A stretch of DNA of 64,000 bases from Fratercula arctica (GCA_947846985.1 CANTUZ010000005.1:17208389-17272388); one strand, 5' to 3'; positions 39,201 to 50,705 are shown, counted from the stretch's first letter. Notes: generated by a model not told the origin, from the letters alone. A program made the numbers and translations.

Positions 39201-42200
39201 CATGCCGGGGAACACCACTGGAGAGGAAAGGCCCCCTTGACAGCAACACAGAGAAATAGCTGACCCCAATAATTTTGGGGAATAGCTGACACATATTGTG
39301 AAGCTTCAGTGCTTCAGGTTCCAGCTAACAGCATGACAGCCCAAAACATTCAGTGTCAGCTGTAATAAGTGTGTTTTGCCAAATCCCTAACCAAAACCTA
39401 TGGATTAGGTAGAGAAAAAAATTGCCCATACAGTCTCTTTTCACTGTATCAGGTTTTATTTAACTGTTGGTAGGGGGTTGGCTGTCCAATTACCTATCTT
39501 ATAAATAGGTGTTTTAGGAATAGCTTCCAGAAACAGATTTCACAAGCTTTCTGAATTGATTGTAGTTCTTCAGGTGCTGTAGATCACCAGTGCACCACTG
39601 AACAAATAACTTACACTTGTTGAGGGTCCGTGCTGCTGTTTTTCCTTGTGAATACTTAGGACTGTAATCGCTAGAAATGTATCTGCTAACAATTTGCCTT
39701 CTCTTTTCATTCATGAAATTTTTACCTCCCCAGGGTTAATTGAATCAGGAAATGTCAGTACCTTTAGCTTTAATTTTCCTTATTGATGCAGATTCTGGAG
39801 TGAATGACTGCTGTGAATATAAAACATGGTTTAATTTGATTTCTGGGAAATATTTAGTGACCAGAAAAAGAAAAGGTTGTTTGAAACAAGCCTTGAATAA
39901 ATTAAGAGCCCCCCACCCCCACCCCAACTAGCACAGCCATCTTGACTATATGAAACCCCTAATTAACTATTTATAGAGATGTGCATATTTCCAATCTATT
40001 TTAAAATGCTGGAAATGAGAGTAAGCAAACCAACCTACCCAACAGTTTGCACAGGGTAGGGGCAGCATAATGTCAGCACAGTGTTTAGCTGTGTGGCAAT
40101 TATATATCAGGAACTTAGCAAATTTGAAGATGGATCCAGGAAAATTCCATCCCTAAAAGCCTCGGGCCCGATTCTGAAAGCTGCCACTATCTTCCCAGAA
40201 AGCACAAAAGGCTCAAAATGCAGAACAGCTTGTGAAAGGCATCTCTGCACCAACACTGATCATCTGTAAATGTATTAGTCACTGCCTTCACTCAAAATGG
40301 GTCCGGTGCCAGAATAGGAGAGCACTGGCAGTTCCCAATTCCTTTAAAGACAGCCACAAGGCTTGCTGATAAAATAACTTTTATTCTTGACCCATTGCTC
40401 TTTCGTTGGCTGTTCCTGGAGCCACCTGGGAGTGAATGTCCCATTAGGCAATTGCACCCTGTTAAATTCATGGCTTTCGTTTTCCTGCGTTTCATGGGGG
40501 TTTGACACAGACTTTTCATCTGCTATATTTTTCATTTTTAAAAAAGATACAGTGGTCTCAAAGACAGGGTTAGCAAAAAGTTTATTTCTTGCTGCTGAAT
40601 TATTTATTCCCATTTAAGCTCCAGCGAACAGCCCGCATTTAATAGCCCATTACTGCTTAGAGACCTGTCAACACAAAAGGGGCAATCCTGAAAAATACTG
40701 TGTTTAGTGGTTCTGTCAATACTCTCTGTATTACCTTTCCTTCATTTTTATGATCAAGAGCACAGAACAGGCCAGAAATGACCTGAGCTGCAAACTTCAG
40801 GGTGCTTTGGTCTACCAAGAGCTAACAACCAGATAAATTCATGCAAGAGCTAAAGTGCAGGATTTTTGCAATGAGGTTAGTTTCCTAAGAGAGCTTATGG
40901 ATTCTGCATCAGTTGATGTCTTCAAATCAAGACATACTGTCTTTCTTAGGCAATTCTCCACCTCATCTGCCAGATCTGGAGGAGACGCAGGAGCAGTCGG
41001 TGAAATTTGCAGCCTTGCGTTATGGAAGTGGTTTGGTAACATAATGACAATTTTTGGCCTTCTGCAATTCTGGCCCAGTTTTGATTTTTACCTTCTCTCT
41101 ATTCCCTGATCCCCTGAAGAACAGGTTTCTGTGAAGCATCTGCCATATCCTGAAGCAACCTCCACAATACTGATTTAGAAGTAGGTTTGGGTTTTGGAAC
41201 AAGAATGTTGTCCTCAAATCAGCCATGCAAGATTTGAGGCTCAAAAGCACTCCTGTCTAGAAGTGTATTATTTTCTGTGTTTGCTTATTTCTTATCAAAT
41301 ACTTCATGACCAGTGAATTTGTACATGTTTTCTAGATAATCACGCATTAATAGTATAAAAGTAGATTTAGTACAAGGCTATATTCTTGGAACCCTTCACC
41401 ACCCTCCTGTCTTGCACAGGTGATTCTGTGCAGAGGCTGGATTATTTAAGTGTCTAGAGAACGCAGTTGTGAAAAACACTGAACACGCCTCCCAACATCC
41501 TTTTACATCCCTTTGGAAAATTGCCCTTGGCATCTACCGTTCAACATCCCCTACAACTCTCATGAGCTTCATGTAATTTGAAGCCACCTTAGGCAGGCAG
41601 ACCCTTATGGACAGATGCAACAAGTAGCTCTCTGAGTAAGTGAGCTAATGAAGCCTCATTTTCTTATGGATTTGTGGCTTATGTTGCATTCATTTATGCT
41701 TGGTAATAGCTGGGTTCATATTCAGAGGACAATGATACAGTTTCCCTCCTTTCTTTAGCCATTGATTTTCATGTAACTTTTGAGAAGCTAATATTTTCAA
41801 GTTTTCTAACACCTGTTGGATTTGCTTGACTTTTGCCAATGGTAAAAAAGGCATTGGGAGGGCGGGACGGTAAAACAGGGTAGATACAGATGCAGACACA
41901 CAGAGATGTCCTTCAGAAACCAAGCCAAATATTTCAGGTGTATTTTACAATGTTAATAGTGTGAACTACATTTTCTCTCACCAAGGAAAAAAGTGTCTGA
42001 TGTATAAAAAAACCCCAAAATACAAAAAAAGTCCTTTTCTACGATTTTGTGCTGCACTTTGCACTGCATAATGAGGTAGAATCACGTAGGCTGAGTCTGT
42101 CCCTCTCAGCCTTTCTCTGAAAAAATGTTATGGTAGTCTTAAAATGGTGCAATCTCAGGGAATTAACTGAAGGCCAACAATTTTTCTGTTTTACCCAAAA

Positions 42201-45200
42201 TAAAGGAAAAACAAGTTGAAGTGTGTGCACACAATATAGCGCACTGAACAAGAGTCTCTGCTGCTGTCTGCTTCTAGTTGGAGTAAAGCCTGTGAAAATG
42301 TGGACAGCATAAGAGCCTGGAAGAGGGTCAAATGTAGTAAGGATCTGTGCCTGTAGACTGGAGCAATGCAATGTTAGATGTATCTTTGAAAAACAGCCCG
42401 GGATGTTGGTGACATGGCATTTTGCATGGTTGTGTGTGTGTGTCAGACAGACACCACCACTGCTGCTTCTTGGGGAGCTTTGGTCACAGGAGGTCTTCTG
42501 CCAAAAAAGGACCCAGTTAAGAGGAACTTACTCAAATTGATCTTTGTGGTCAGAAAGGGATGAGCTGCTGACACAAGTTTGTATTAAGATATGTAAGAGA
42601 AGAGTCAGAGCAAATTACAGGCTTGAGAAAAGTCTGTTCCTTTGTTATTGCCCAGTGGCTTTTCACAGTTGAACCAGGCACACAGATTTCTTGCCATCAA
42701 ACCCGCGGCTTAAGTAAGTGTGGGAGTGAGAGAGCATCAGCACCATAATTCTGTCAATTATCCCATGGTTGAATAGTGTGAAATAAGGTGAGCGAAACAT
42801 TAGAGCATCAGTCTATCTGCGTCGTAAATATAGCAGCACTTGAAAGACATGGTGTTCTGGTATGTCTGACCTGGTATACAGCCTGCTCTTGCTCTGGTGT
42901 CTGGAGGGGTTTTGCCACCAGTATCCGTGTGAGCTGGCTGGCAGCTCTCCACTGATGTGACTCGCGGTACTGCTGAGACAAAATGATGCTGAATCCAGCC
43001 TTTTTGTTACCCCGACAAGAAGAGTCTCCACCATGAGAGCAGGGCGTAAGAGCTGGATGGACGGATGTTTTGTCTTTGGAACTTGTTCCCCAGCCTGCTT
43101 TCCTCTGGATGGACCTGGGATTTCTGAACGCCTTCCTGCGCAGTCTGCTTGGCCTCACTGGATCGCTACTTTTTGGGGAGAGTACCTCACAGATCTGCTT
43201 TTCCTCTGAGCTGCTTACAAGCGGTTCCAGAGGCTGAGAGTTGAGATGGCCTTTCTGGGAACAAGGGCAGAAAATAGCTCAGTGTTAGCATTCCAAGCCC
43301 AGCTATTTAGACCTGGATTATTTTTAAGTATTTTGCTTTCAGACACGTAACTAGCTGCATTTTTGTCCTCTCTCTCTTTTCTTTTTTTTTTTAAAGTTAG
43401 CTTTAATTTTGCATCTTCTCCCCATCCAGATGTGCAACTGAGAGTATCTGTGCAAAAAAAAAGGGTTATATATATTGCCAAATGTTAGGTAGCCAAGTTA
43501 CCTGCTGCTTCAGAGATGCTGTTGGCTGCAATGGGAACCTGGGGACTTTTTGAGCCTGGACGTATATTTGCAGGGCGGTTTTGCTGAGCAGTTGAACTGA
43601 CAGGAGACAGGGCAGCGGTGAGTGGAAAGCACTGCAGCCACTTCATTTCACCTGGCTTGTCATCACGCATCATCGGCCTGAAACACAACCCTGTGTGAGG
43701 TGCTGTATGAGGGGTCGGTCCCTTGCAGCCCCATCCAGCGCGTGGTGTCCTGGTGTTCAAATGCAAAGCCTTTCATCGAGAGTTGTATGAAGTGGTTATG
43801 GTGAAATGCTGCTGCTGAATCTGTAGTGCCTTACAGACACTTCACAGAGGGTGTGACATGATAACATGTAGGGCTTTTAGGGAATATTGTGTCCTCAGAG
43901 TATTGCACAGACCATAATTCATCCTCTGTGGATGATGTAGGCCCAGCAGGGGACATGCATCCCCTTCAAATTGCAGTTGTGTGGCCTAGGGGAGTCCCAT
44001 TTTCAGGCTAACCCCAGCTGCCATCCATTAGCCCCTTTTTGGATGTTACAGACCCTCACATCTGATGGCTCACCCATCCTAGCATGGTGACCTGGGTTCA
44101 GAAAGACCTGCTACTCAAAGTGGTAAGCTGTGCTCATTGTTGGAGTCTGGACTGGTTTACTTCAAATTAAGCTCTTGGGCACTGAGGCCATCTCTTGCGG
44201 GAAAGAAGGAGCAAATTCTCTCGCCTTGTAAATTACAGTTAATTTATAAAGTTGATGCTGCCTGCTGTGCAAATAAATTTAAAAAAATGCAAAACCTGAA
44301 ACATTGGAACTGCCTTCTACAGGGATTAGGAGGGGAAGTGGAGGGACAGAACTCAGATAAAACACAGGAGGGGAGTTTCTCACACTGGGACATGTTTGTG
44401 GCATCTCCCTGTGTGGTGTCTCAGCTATGAAGGCTGAACTCGAAGAGGCCACTGAGGGTTCTCCATTAAATTTGGGCATTTAGACCAGTGCAAACACCGG
44501 GGTAGCAGTGGGAGCAGGAAGGGCAGGGCAGGATGTTCTAGCCCTTAATCAGCTCATTTCCCACCCAGTGCCACACAGGTGACCTTATACACATGCTTGT
44601 CCTGCCCTCCCGAACTGCACTGTGACTCTGGGCATCTTTTTCCCCTTTGCTTTTCCAGTAGCTTAAAAGAAATGGGAAAACTTGGAGGCTCTTTTCAGGA
44701 AACATGTACCATCCTAAAGGGGTTTTCTTACCACAGTAACTGTCCCCTGGAGAAGCAGCAGACCTCGTGCTCTGTGATGCCCACTCAAAGACTGGGTTAA
44801 TGCTTCCTACTGCTAGCGAGAGCCCTGCCTCTGGCTGCACATGGGGAGAGAATAAAGCTTGTAACTCAGGAAAGACACAGTCATAATATCTGTTTGTAAT
44901 GGGTAAGAAAGAACTGCTTGTTGGATGGGTATGAAAGAAACCTTTAATTCTAGCCAGGATAGTCTAATGCGTTAGCCAAGTGGTGGTAAAGAGCACAGTA
45001 CCACCAGCCTCTTGTACGGGGATGCAGGGAGGCTTTTGGGGAGACAACTGCTCTCCTTTACCCTCACAGAGCAGCAAGGTTTATCTTATTGATCAAACTG
45101 CAGAGCTGATCTAAATGCCATTTTAAAGAAAACTGAAATTATTTATATGTGCTGTAATTCGAAATAAGGGCAGGAGTGACAGTGGCATTATCTCCGCTGG

Positions 45201-45240
45201 CTGCTCTGTGCAGTCAATGCAGCTGGTCTCCCTCCATACA
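30229..45240. other. non-coding stretch upstream of OSBPL5 coding exons, no gene seen
   Basis: There are no convincing exons on either strand. Open frames such as 38528-38944 (+, 138 codons) and 31202-31636 (+, 144 codons) show no known domain. It probably lies in the 5' intron or the upstream region of OSBPL5. A non-coding first exon could be here but cannot be recognised from sequence alone. Simple A- or T-runs are present but short. Confidence 0.5.
30392..30407 (+). promoter_or_regulatory. two AP-1-like TGAGTCA sites
   Basis: Two exact TGAGTCA heptamers at 30392-30398 and 30401-30407 are each followed by TG, so the 9-base TGAGTCATG unit is directly repeated. TGAGTCA is the consensus for AP-1 (FOS/JUN) and the core recognised by NF-E2/BACH proteins. 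Function is inference only. Confidence 0.4.
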
Positions 45241-45308
45241 GCTCAGATTAAATGTTAATTTTTGCAGAGATGGTGTAACTCTGCTGACACCAATGGAGTT
45301 ACATTTAT
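45241..45308. repeat. ancient interspersed-repeat fragment
   Basis: CAGATTAAATG ... GGTGTAACTCTGCTGACACC followed by AATGGAGTTACA resembles the same old repeat theme as 24305-24390 ('GTGTAACTC' followed by 'CAATGGAGTTACA'). It ends in an A-rich stretch (from about 45309) with runs of 11 and 9 A. It lies about 360 bp upstream of the first coding exon of OSBPL5. The match is from memory. Confidence 0.45.
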
Positions 45309-45666
45309 GAAAAAAAAAAACATTTAAAAAAAAAGTGAATTTTAGCCGCTGTGCACTAGATAGATACAGTAAGTAGCTATTATCCTAGATAGATCTTTGT
45401 AGGTAGGAGGGTGTTACACCGCCTGGATTCACCAAGAGCACTGTCCTGCTTCCCTGCAGTTTGCAAATACTGAGAGTCAGCAAATCGGTAATTGTAGCTT
45501 CAAACTAATATAACTTTCTTTTTCTGCATAGCCTTCTGGCATTCTATAAAAAGATCTGGCACTCTACATAGGATTAGGCAGCTTTGAAGCAGCAGAGTCA
45601 TCTGGGTGTGAAACTTTGATTTCCTGTGTCATGAAATGAACTGTTATTTCTATCTTTCTTTTTCAG

Positions 45667-45687
45667 AAAACCCCCACAGCTCATGCC
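45667..45687 (+). promoter_or_regulatory. OSBPL5: OSBPL5 5' untranslated part of exon, with overlapping minimal uORF
   Basis: The exon begins after a good acceptor (TTTCTATCTTTCTTTTTCAG, ending at 45666). The 21 bases before the initiator ATG contain an earlier ATG at 45683-45685. That ATG opens a two-codon frame (Met-Pro-stop) whose TGA (45689-45691) overlaps the main ATG. It has a poor context (C at -3), whereas the main ATG has G at -3 and A at +4. The main frame is also open back to the splice acceptor, so an upstream exon could in principle extend it. Confidence 0.7.
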
Positions 45688-45823
45688 ATGAAGGAGGAGA
45701 ACTTTCTTCGTCGCAGGTTCTCCCTTTGTCCAGCCTCGTCCACCCCTCAGAAGGTTGATCCTCGCAAGCTGACACGCAATCTGTTCTTCGGGGCCGACAA
45801 TGACATCTACCCACTCAGCCCAG
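45688..45823 (+). CDS. OSBPL5: OSBPL5 (ORP5), first coding exon, residues 1-45 plus one base
   Basis: This exon encodes the N-terminus of oxysterol-binding protein-related protein 5. ORP5 is an ER-anchored lipid-transfer protein that works at ER-plasma-membrane contacts and is known to exchange phosphatidylserine for PI4P. The translation starts MKEENFLRRRFSLCP and continues through STPQKVDPRKLTRNL to a YPLSP ending, closely matching the ORP5 N-terminus I know from mammals. Residues 8-10 are a basic RRR run followed by FS, and TP and SP pairs occur at 19-20 and 44-45. The region looks disordered and carries no catalytic domain. The start was chosen by family similarity and its purine at -3. 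The exon ends in phase 1 at a donor GTTGGT (45824), which is a weak match to consensus. The first base of Gly46 is here and the other two are in the next exon. Confidence 0.95.
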
Positions 45824-46460
45824 GTTGGTTTCTGGTGTGTCAGTGCAGAAAGTAGTGTGGCTCAGGTGCTTGACTGCAAGTAGATGTTTTATCAGGCTGC
45901 CAGGAAACAAAGAGAAACAAGTTAACGTGAAAGAGAGAGAGAAGCTATTGCAACACAGGTATTACTGGATTCCAGACAGTGCTGCTTTCATGATACTATT
46001 GTCTTTCATTGCCATGGTGTTGAGTGAGAACGGAGGGCAGCAGAGTTGGGGTTTGTAACTGTTTGAACACTGCATAGCCTCACATTTCAAAAGTGACTAC
46101 TATTTTCAGGTGTTTCCACTTTGAGGCACTTTATGTGTTTCACCCTAAGTGTTGGACTCGTTCAAGATTTACTGGCCCCATTTGCAGATGTTTAATGGCA
46201 GGTTTCCCTGTTTGGATTTTGAGCCTAGGATAAATATTACAAGAGCAGACTTTCTGTGGTTAATGTTCTGTAAATATCTACAAGCACTACAAGTACTAGG
46301 AATCTTGACAGGTTGCTGTGAGTGGCAGATTGGCTTTAAGCGTTCTCTTTACGTCTTTTTTGCTTTGAATTTCCTAGCACCCTTTTTGAAGGAAATAGAG
46401 CTCATTTTATTGTTTCAGAATTTGTTGCTCACAGTAAACATTCAAGTCTTTCCTTGATTG

Positions 46461-46506
46461 CAGTCTGCAAACAATGCTTCCGTTCCAGTCTGTAAACAAG
46501 TGCTTC
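46461..46506 (+). repeat. short tandem repeat with forkhead-like motif
   Basis: CAGTCTGCAAACAATGCTTC (46461-46480) is nearly repeated at 46486-46506, with a T for C change and a one-base insertion. The second copy contains TGTAAACAA, a consensus forkhead (FOX) site; the first has the weaker TGCAAACAA. It lies about 640 bp into the first coding intron. Regulatory use is inference. Confidence 0.6.
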
Positions 46507-47573
46507 AGGGAACAGTCACAAGTTTGTAGAGCTGTCATTTGCAGCTGCCATGTCAGTGCTAAATAATCAAACCTCACAGCACCTTCATGAGCTCTCAAAA
46601 CACTGATATCTAGAGAAAGAACATAGTGTCTGTCAAAAGGTTTCAGTGTTCATATATATGTAACACCTGGCAGACTCTCGGGGCTTTGCAGATGTAGAGC
46701 AAAACCAGGTCTGGGTTTCCTGAGCTAATTGTCTTTAAGTGCAAAGGTTTCAAGGGCCTCTGATTTCGAAGGTATTTCTATTTGTGGGTGTCTGCTTCAA
46801 GGCAATGGGGACCCTATTTTCATCAGTGCTGACTAACTCTGGCTGTCACTGAGGTTGCTCGAAGCTTCAACAACCTTTTGCTAGTCAAACTGAAAACAAC
46901 TTAAAATGGGACACCTAAAATCTCATACAGTTTAAACCTGTAGGGACTTCTGAACAGCTATCTGCCCATAAGTACAGTCCATACAAATGTGTGGTAAGTA
47001 AATAGCTGTTTCACTTCTGCTATCCTTGGGAGCTGACGAGCTGATTTTCCAGGCTCTAGTCACTTCCCCTTGTTTCGGGGAGATGGAGAGCCATAGCTCA
47101 AGATTTGCCCATTCTTCAGTTCTTACCAGCATTTTTAGTGTTAAAAAAGTTACTGACTTCCTCGTAGAGGTATTTCAGTGCTGTGACCCTTCAGAAACCA
47201 GGGAAAGTTGAGGGTTTCACTGTGGCGGAGGTAGCTGGAAGAGTTTTTCACTTCCTCACATTCCCCCATCACCTTGTTTCTCTTCCATCCCTGCTGGCAG
47301 TTGGACCAAACAGCCTTTGCTGGGCTCAGCAGAACAAGTGCCTTGGGCCACGCTGGAGCTTTTGTTCTGCTGCGCAGTTCTCCCAAGTAACCTCCAGCAC
47401 TGGCATCAGCAACGGTGGTCGCCCTGTGTAATGCAAAGAGAGAGCATAGGCCAGAGAGTTTGTAAAGGAGAGAATATCCCTTTTAAACAAACAGAAGTTA
47501 CTGCTTCAGCCAGGGGATTTCTTGCAGAGAGTCTGGGTTTCTGTCTATCCTTACATTTTTTTACTCCTTTCAT

Positions 47574-47999
47574 TTCATAGAATCATAGAATCATAGAACG
47601 TGTTGGGTTGGAAGGGACCTTTAAAAAGGTCATCTAGTCCAACCCCCCTGCAGTAAGCAGGGACATCTTCAACTAGATCAGGTTGCTCAGAGCCTCATCA
47701 AGCCTGGCCTTGAATGTCTCCAGGGATGGGGCCTCCACCACCTCTCTGGGCAACCTCATCCAGTGTCTCACCACCCTCCTTGTGAAGAACTTCTTCCTAA
47801 TGTCTAATCTAAACCTATTCTGCTCTAGTTTAAAACCATTGCCCCTCGTCCTATTGCTACATGCCCTCGCAAACAGCCCCTCTCCAGCTTTCTTGCAGGC
47901 CCCCTTCAGGTACTGGAAGGCTGCTATAAGGTCTCCCTCGAGCCTTCTCTTCTCCAGGCTGAACAACCCTGACTCTCTCAGCCTGGTCCCCACAGAGCC
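47574..47999 (-). mobile_element. CR1 LINE, 5'-truncated 3' end
   Basis: The element lies in reverse orientation. Its 3' end is at the left, with two to three TCATAGAA units (the complement of the ATTCTATGA tail) followed by TGTTGGGTTGGAAGGGACC. The minus strand keeps an open frame for roughly 105 residues of the reverse-transcriptase C-terminus, with the typical blocks [26 protein letters not shown] and [19 protein letters not shown], stopping at 47673. About 425 bp remain, so it is heavily 5'-truncated, as most CR1 copies are. The fairly intact reading frame suggests a younger copy than the one at 3390-3840. It is inserted antisense within OSBPL5. CR1 copies do not usually make clear target-site duplications, and I see none. 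Confidence 0.95.
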
Positions 48000-50686
48000 G
48001 CTTCGTCTCTTTGTTTTCCTCACGTTTTCCCTAAGAAGTAACTGTCATTCTTCACGTTCAGTTGCCATTTCCCGTGGTGGGCTCTCCTTTCACTCCTTGG
48101 CTGCTGCTTCTGCCTCATTTTCCTCTGAGCCTTGTGCGCTTACCCCCACCTTCTCCCCTCCCTCTGAAGGATGCTGCTGTCGCTGTAGATAAGCTACAGT
48201 TCTACATCTATAAGCTGCAACCGATATTTCTGTCACCCATTTTTCTCTGTTGTTTTACATTAACTTTCCATTCTTGAGGCTTTTCCAGTGTTCTGTGATT
48301 TGCTGCCTGACCCCAGCAGATTTTCCTTATGATTGTGTTGGGTGGGTGCTGTGGGCAGCGCAGGCAGCAAAGCCCAGCGGTTTACTGCCAGAAATTTGGT
48401 GGGTTGTGAGGTGGCTGGAGCTGATGGTCTCACAGCACCAACACCTAGGATTAGCCCTCCAACAACGAAAGTGTGCAAGTAAATAATTCAGTGAGAAGGG
48501 AGTGACAGACTTTACACCTCAGGCAAGATACGCTATGGAGATTCAGTTCAGCAAGAGCATTTTTTTTAAAAGAAACATATGGGAAACGCAGAGGGCACTA
48601 TCTGAAATAACACTTTGGACTTTTTGCCTCTCACTTGCATACAAAAATGGTTATGATTATGCTGACTAAAAGAAATCTGAGGAAGACGCTTTCTCTTTAT
48701 AGAAAGTTCACAAACTAGAGAGACATGAATTCATGTTCCTTGCCTATGTCTTTCTTTCATATAGCAATAAGGGGAGAGAATCTTTCTCTCTTTTCTCTTT
48801 CAGAGGGTGGGAAGTTTATTGGGAGAGTAGCTAAAAGAACTTCTAGAGAATCTCTCTTTTTTGACTAGGCTGTGAGATCACACAGTGGCTTTAAATAAAA
48901 ATTTAGATTAGCCTATCTGCATCTTCAGAGATGCACTTTCATGAATATGGGAATATTACTGTGATAGATACATGGAACTAAATTTAAGTCTGGTCTAGAC
49001 ATCTAGCCGTGTGGCTGATATTTACAGCAGTAATGGGTTTTATTCGCAATAGTTTGCCACACATCAGAGCCTGTATTTCCTCTTGTAGTTATTCAGATGC
49101 TTTATCAGAAAGCCTATAAAATAATAGTTCATGCTGGGTGGAGCTAATCATTAATTCCTCAATAACCCAGTTATTTTTCTTCATGTTGCCATTGATCAGT
49201 CATGCTTGCTGTATCATTCTTTACAAAGGGGAAAGGCAAGTGCACCTGTAGGATTGATGCCTGGCAGAAAACCAAAGAAAAAGAATAGCTACTATTCTGG
49301 AAGGGATGAAAATACTTGTGTTTCCTATGCATGACAGTAATGGGATAAAAGAAGGTATCAGTAATTCAGCTCTGTAACTGCAAAGGTGGAGTGTTTCTTC
49401 ATGATGTGGTGAAGGCTGGTTCCCTAAGCACCACTGATTCCCTTTCTGAAATATTTTTCGCTATTTGGTGCAAAACTTTTGGGCTACTTTGTGGAGGACC
49501 CTTCTTTGCATGCCCTGCTAGTAGCCAGCACTTTAAGTCAGGAGAGATGCAACTCAGTTGTGGGCATTGCGTTTTCTTGATCATGGAGATAAGAACTTCA
49601 GCTTCTATAGCCAGTTAATGTTAAGCTCCTTTTATGTTTTTATGTGGTTTCCTATTTATTTTCTCAAGGCAGTTATGTCTGTTTTGCTCTGGGTGAGACT
49701 CTCGCTTTTGGGTTTTCTGTGCACTTAACTTTGTGTGCGGGTGTTTGAGAAACTTGCACATGGTTTCAATGAAGTTTGCTTTCCACACAAGGGCTGGCTC
49801 TCACTCTCCACATGGCTGCAGCAAGACTGCTTGAGACAGACAGCAAAGATAGCTCTACTCCAGAAAAACAGCATTTCCCTCACAAGTGCCAATAGACTTA
49901 GCATGTTTGGCATAAGAAACCAGTATATGCTGCTTCATAAACATATCTTATGAATTCTTGTAAATTATATGGTAAGAGTGAACAGTTGCGTGTTCCCATT
50001 TTTCATAATACCCTGTAAGCAGGATGGTCCAGAACCTTAGGAGCACCGAAAATCTCGTTGTTCAGGTGCAAACCCTTTTGATTGTATTACTGAGAGAAGG
50101 CACAAATCTCTCACATCCAGGCTTTTTGTATGGATACCAGCTTGGACTTAAGTTTTCTTTAAGAAATGAGACATAATAAAGAATGGATGTGGATTCTGTT
50201 ATGCTAATAGACGCTGTTCCCTCAGAACAGGCAGCAGCTGATTCCCATTAACTTCACTTGAACTTTTAGACCATATATTACTTTCCCATACATGCACAGA
50301 AAAAACTCTTCATGGGAAGCAAGTGCAGCAGCAACATGGCTTTGTGAGCTTGTTCCAACCTCCTCTGTCTCTGTCAGGGAGAGTGGGGGCTACAGAGAGG
50401 AAAGCGCCATCAGAGAAAGAAAAAGTATGAAGATACAGGTCCTAATCCATGCACAGCAGCGCATATGGCCACCCCACTTGTCATGGTAGCACAAGGCGAC
50501 TGGCAAATATCTGGCCATTTGGGATTTTCTCTTGCCTATGAACATTAGGTTTCTGAGAATGTTATCTAGGGCTCAGTGTTTCAAGGGGAGGAGTGACAGC
50601 TAAGAAACTAGGTTAAGATATAGGCTCCCTGTTGTTGCACCGCTTTCGTATGTGACTGTGTAGGTCCTTCCTCTGCTTCAGTTCCC

Positions 50687-50705
50687 CACGTGAGCAATGC
50701 ACGTG
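50687..50705 (+). promoter_or_regulatory. tandem canonical E-boxes, 7-nt spacing
   Basis: Two exact CACGTG hexamers lie at 50687-50692 and 50700-50705 with seven bases between them. CACGTG is bound by bHLH factors such as CLOCK:BMAL1, MYC/MAX, USF and TFE3/MITF. Tandem E-boxes with 6-7-nt spacing are a described arrangement in circadian enhancers. Their presence in the first coding intron of OSBPL5 makes an intronic regulatory element plausible, but occupancy is unknown. Confidence 0.45.

Noticed and set aside
39909..39925. possible G-quadruplex on the minus strand (runs of 6, 5 and 4 C)
   Set aside because: Only three clear runs are present, and a stable four-tract quadruplex would require splitting the first run.
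47673..48023. 116-codon minus-strand frame as a host gene
   Set aside because: Most of it is the C-terminus of CR1 reverse transcriptase. Its first residues are flanking sequence read in frame.
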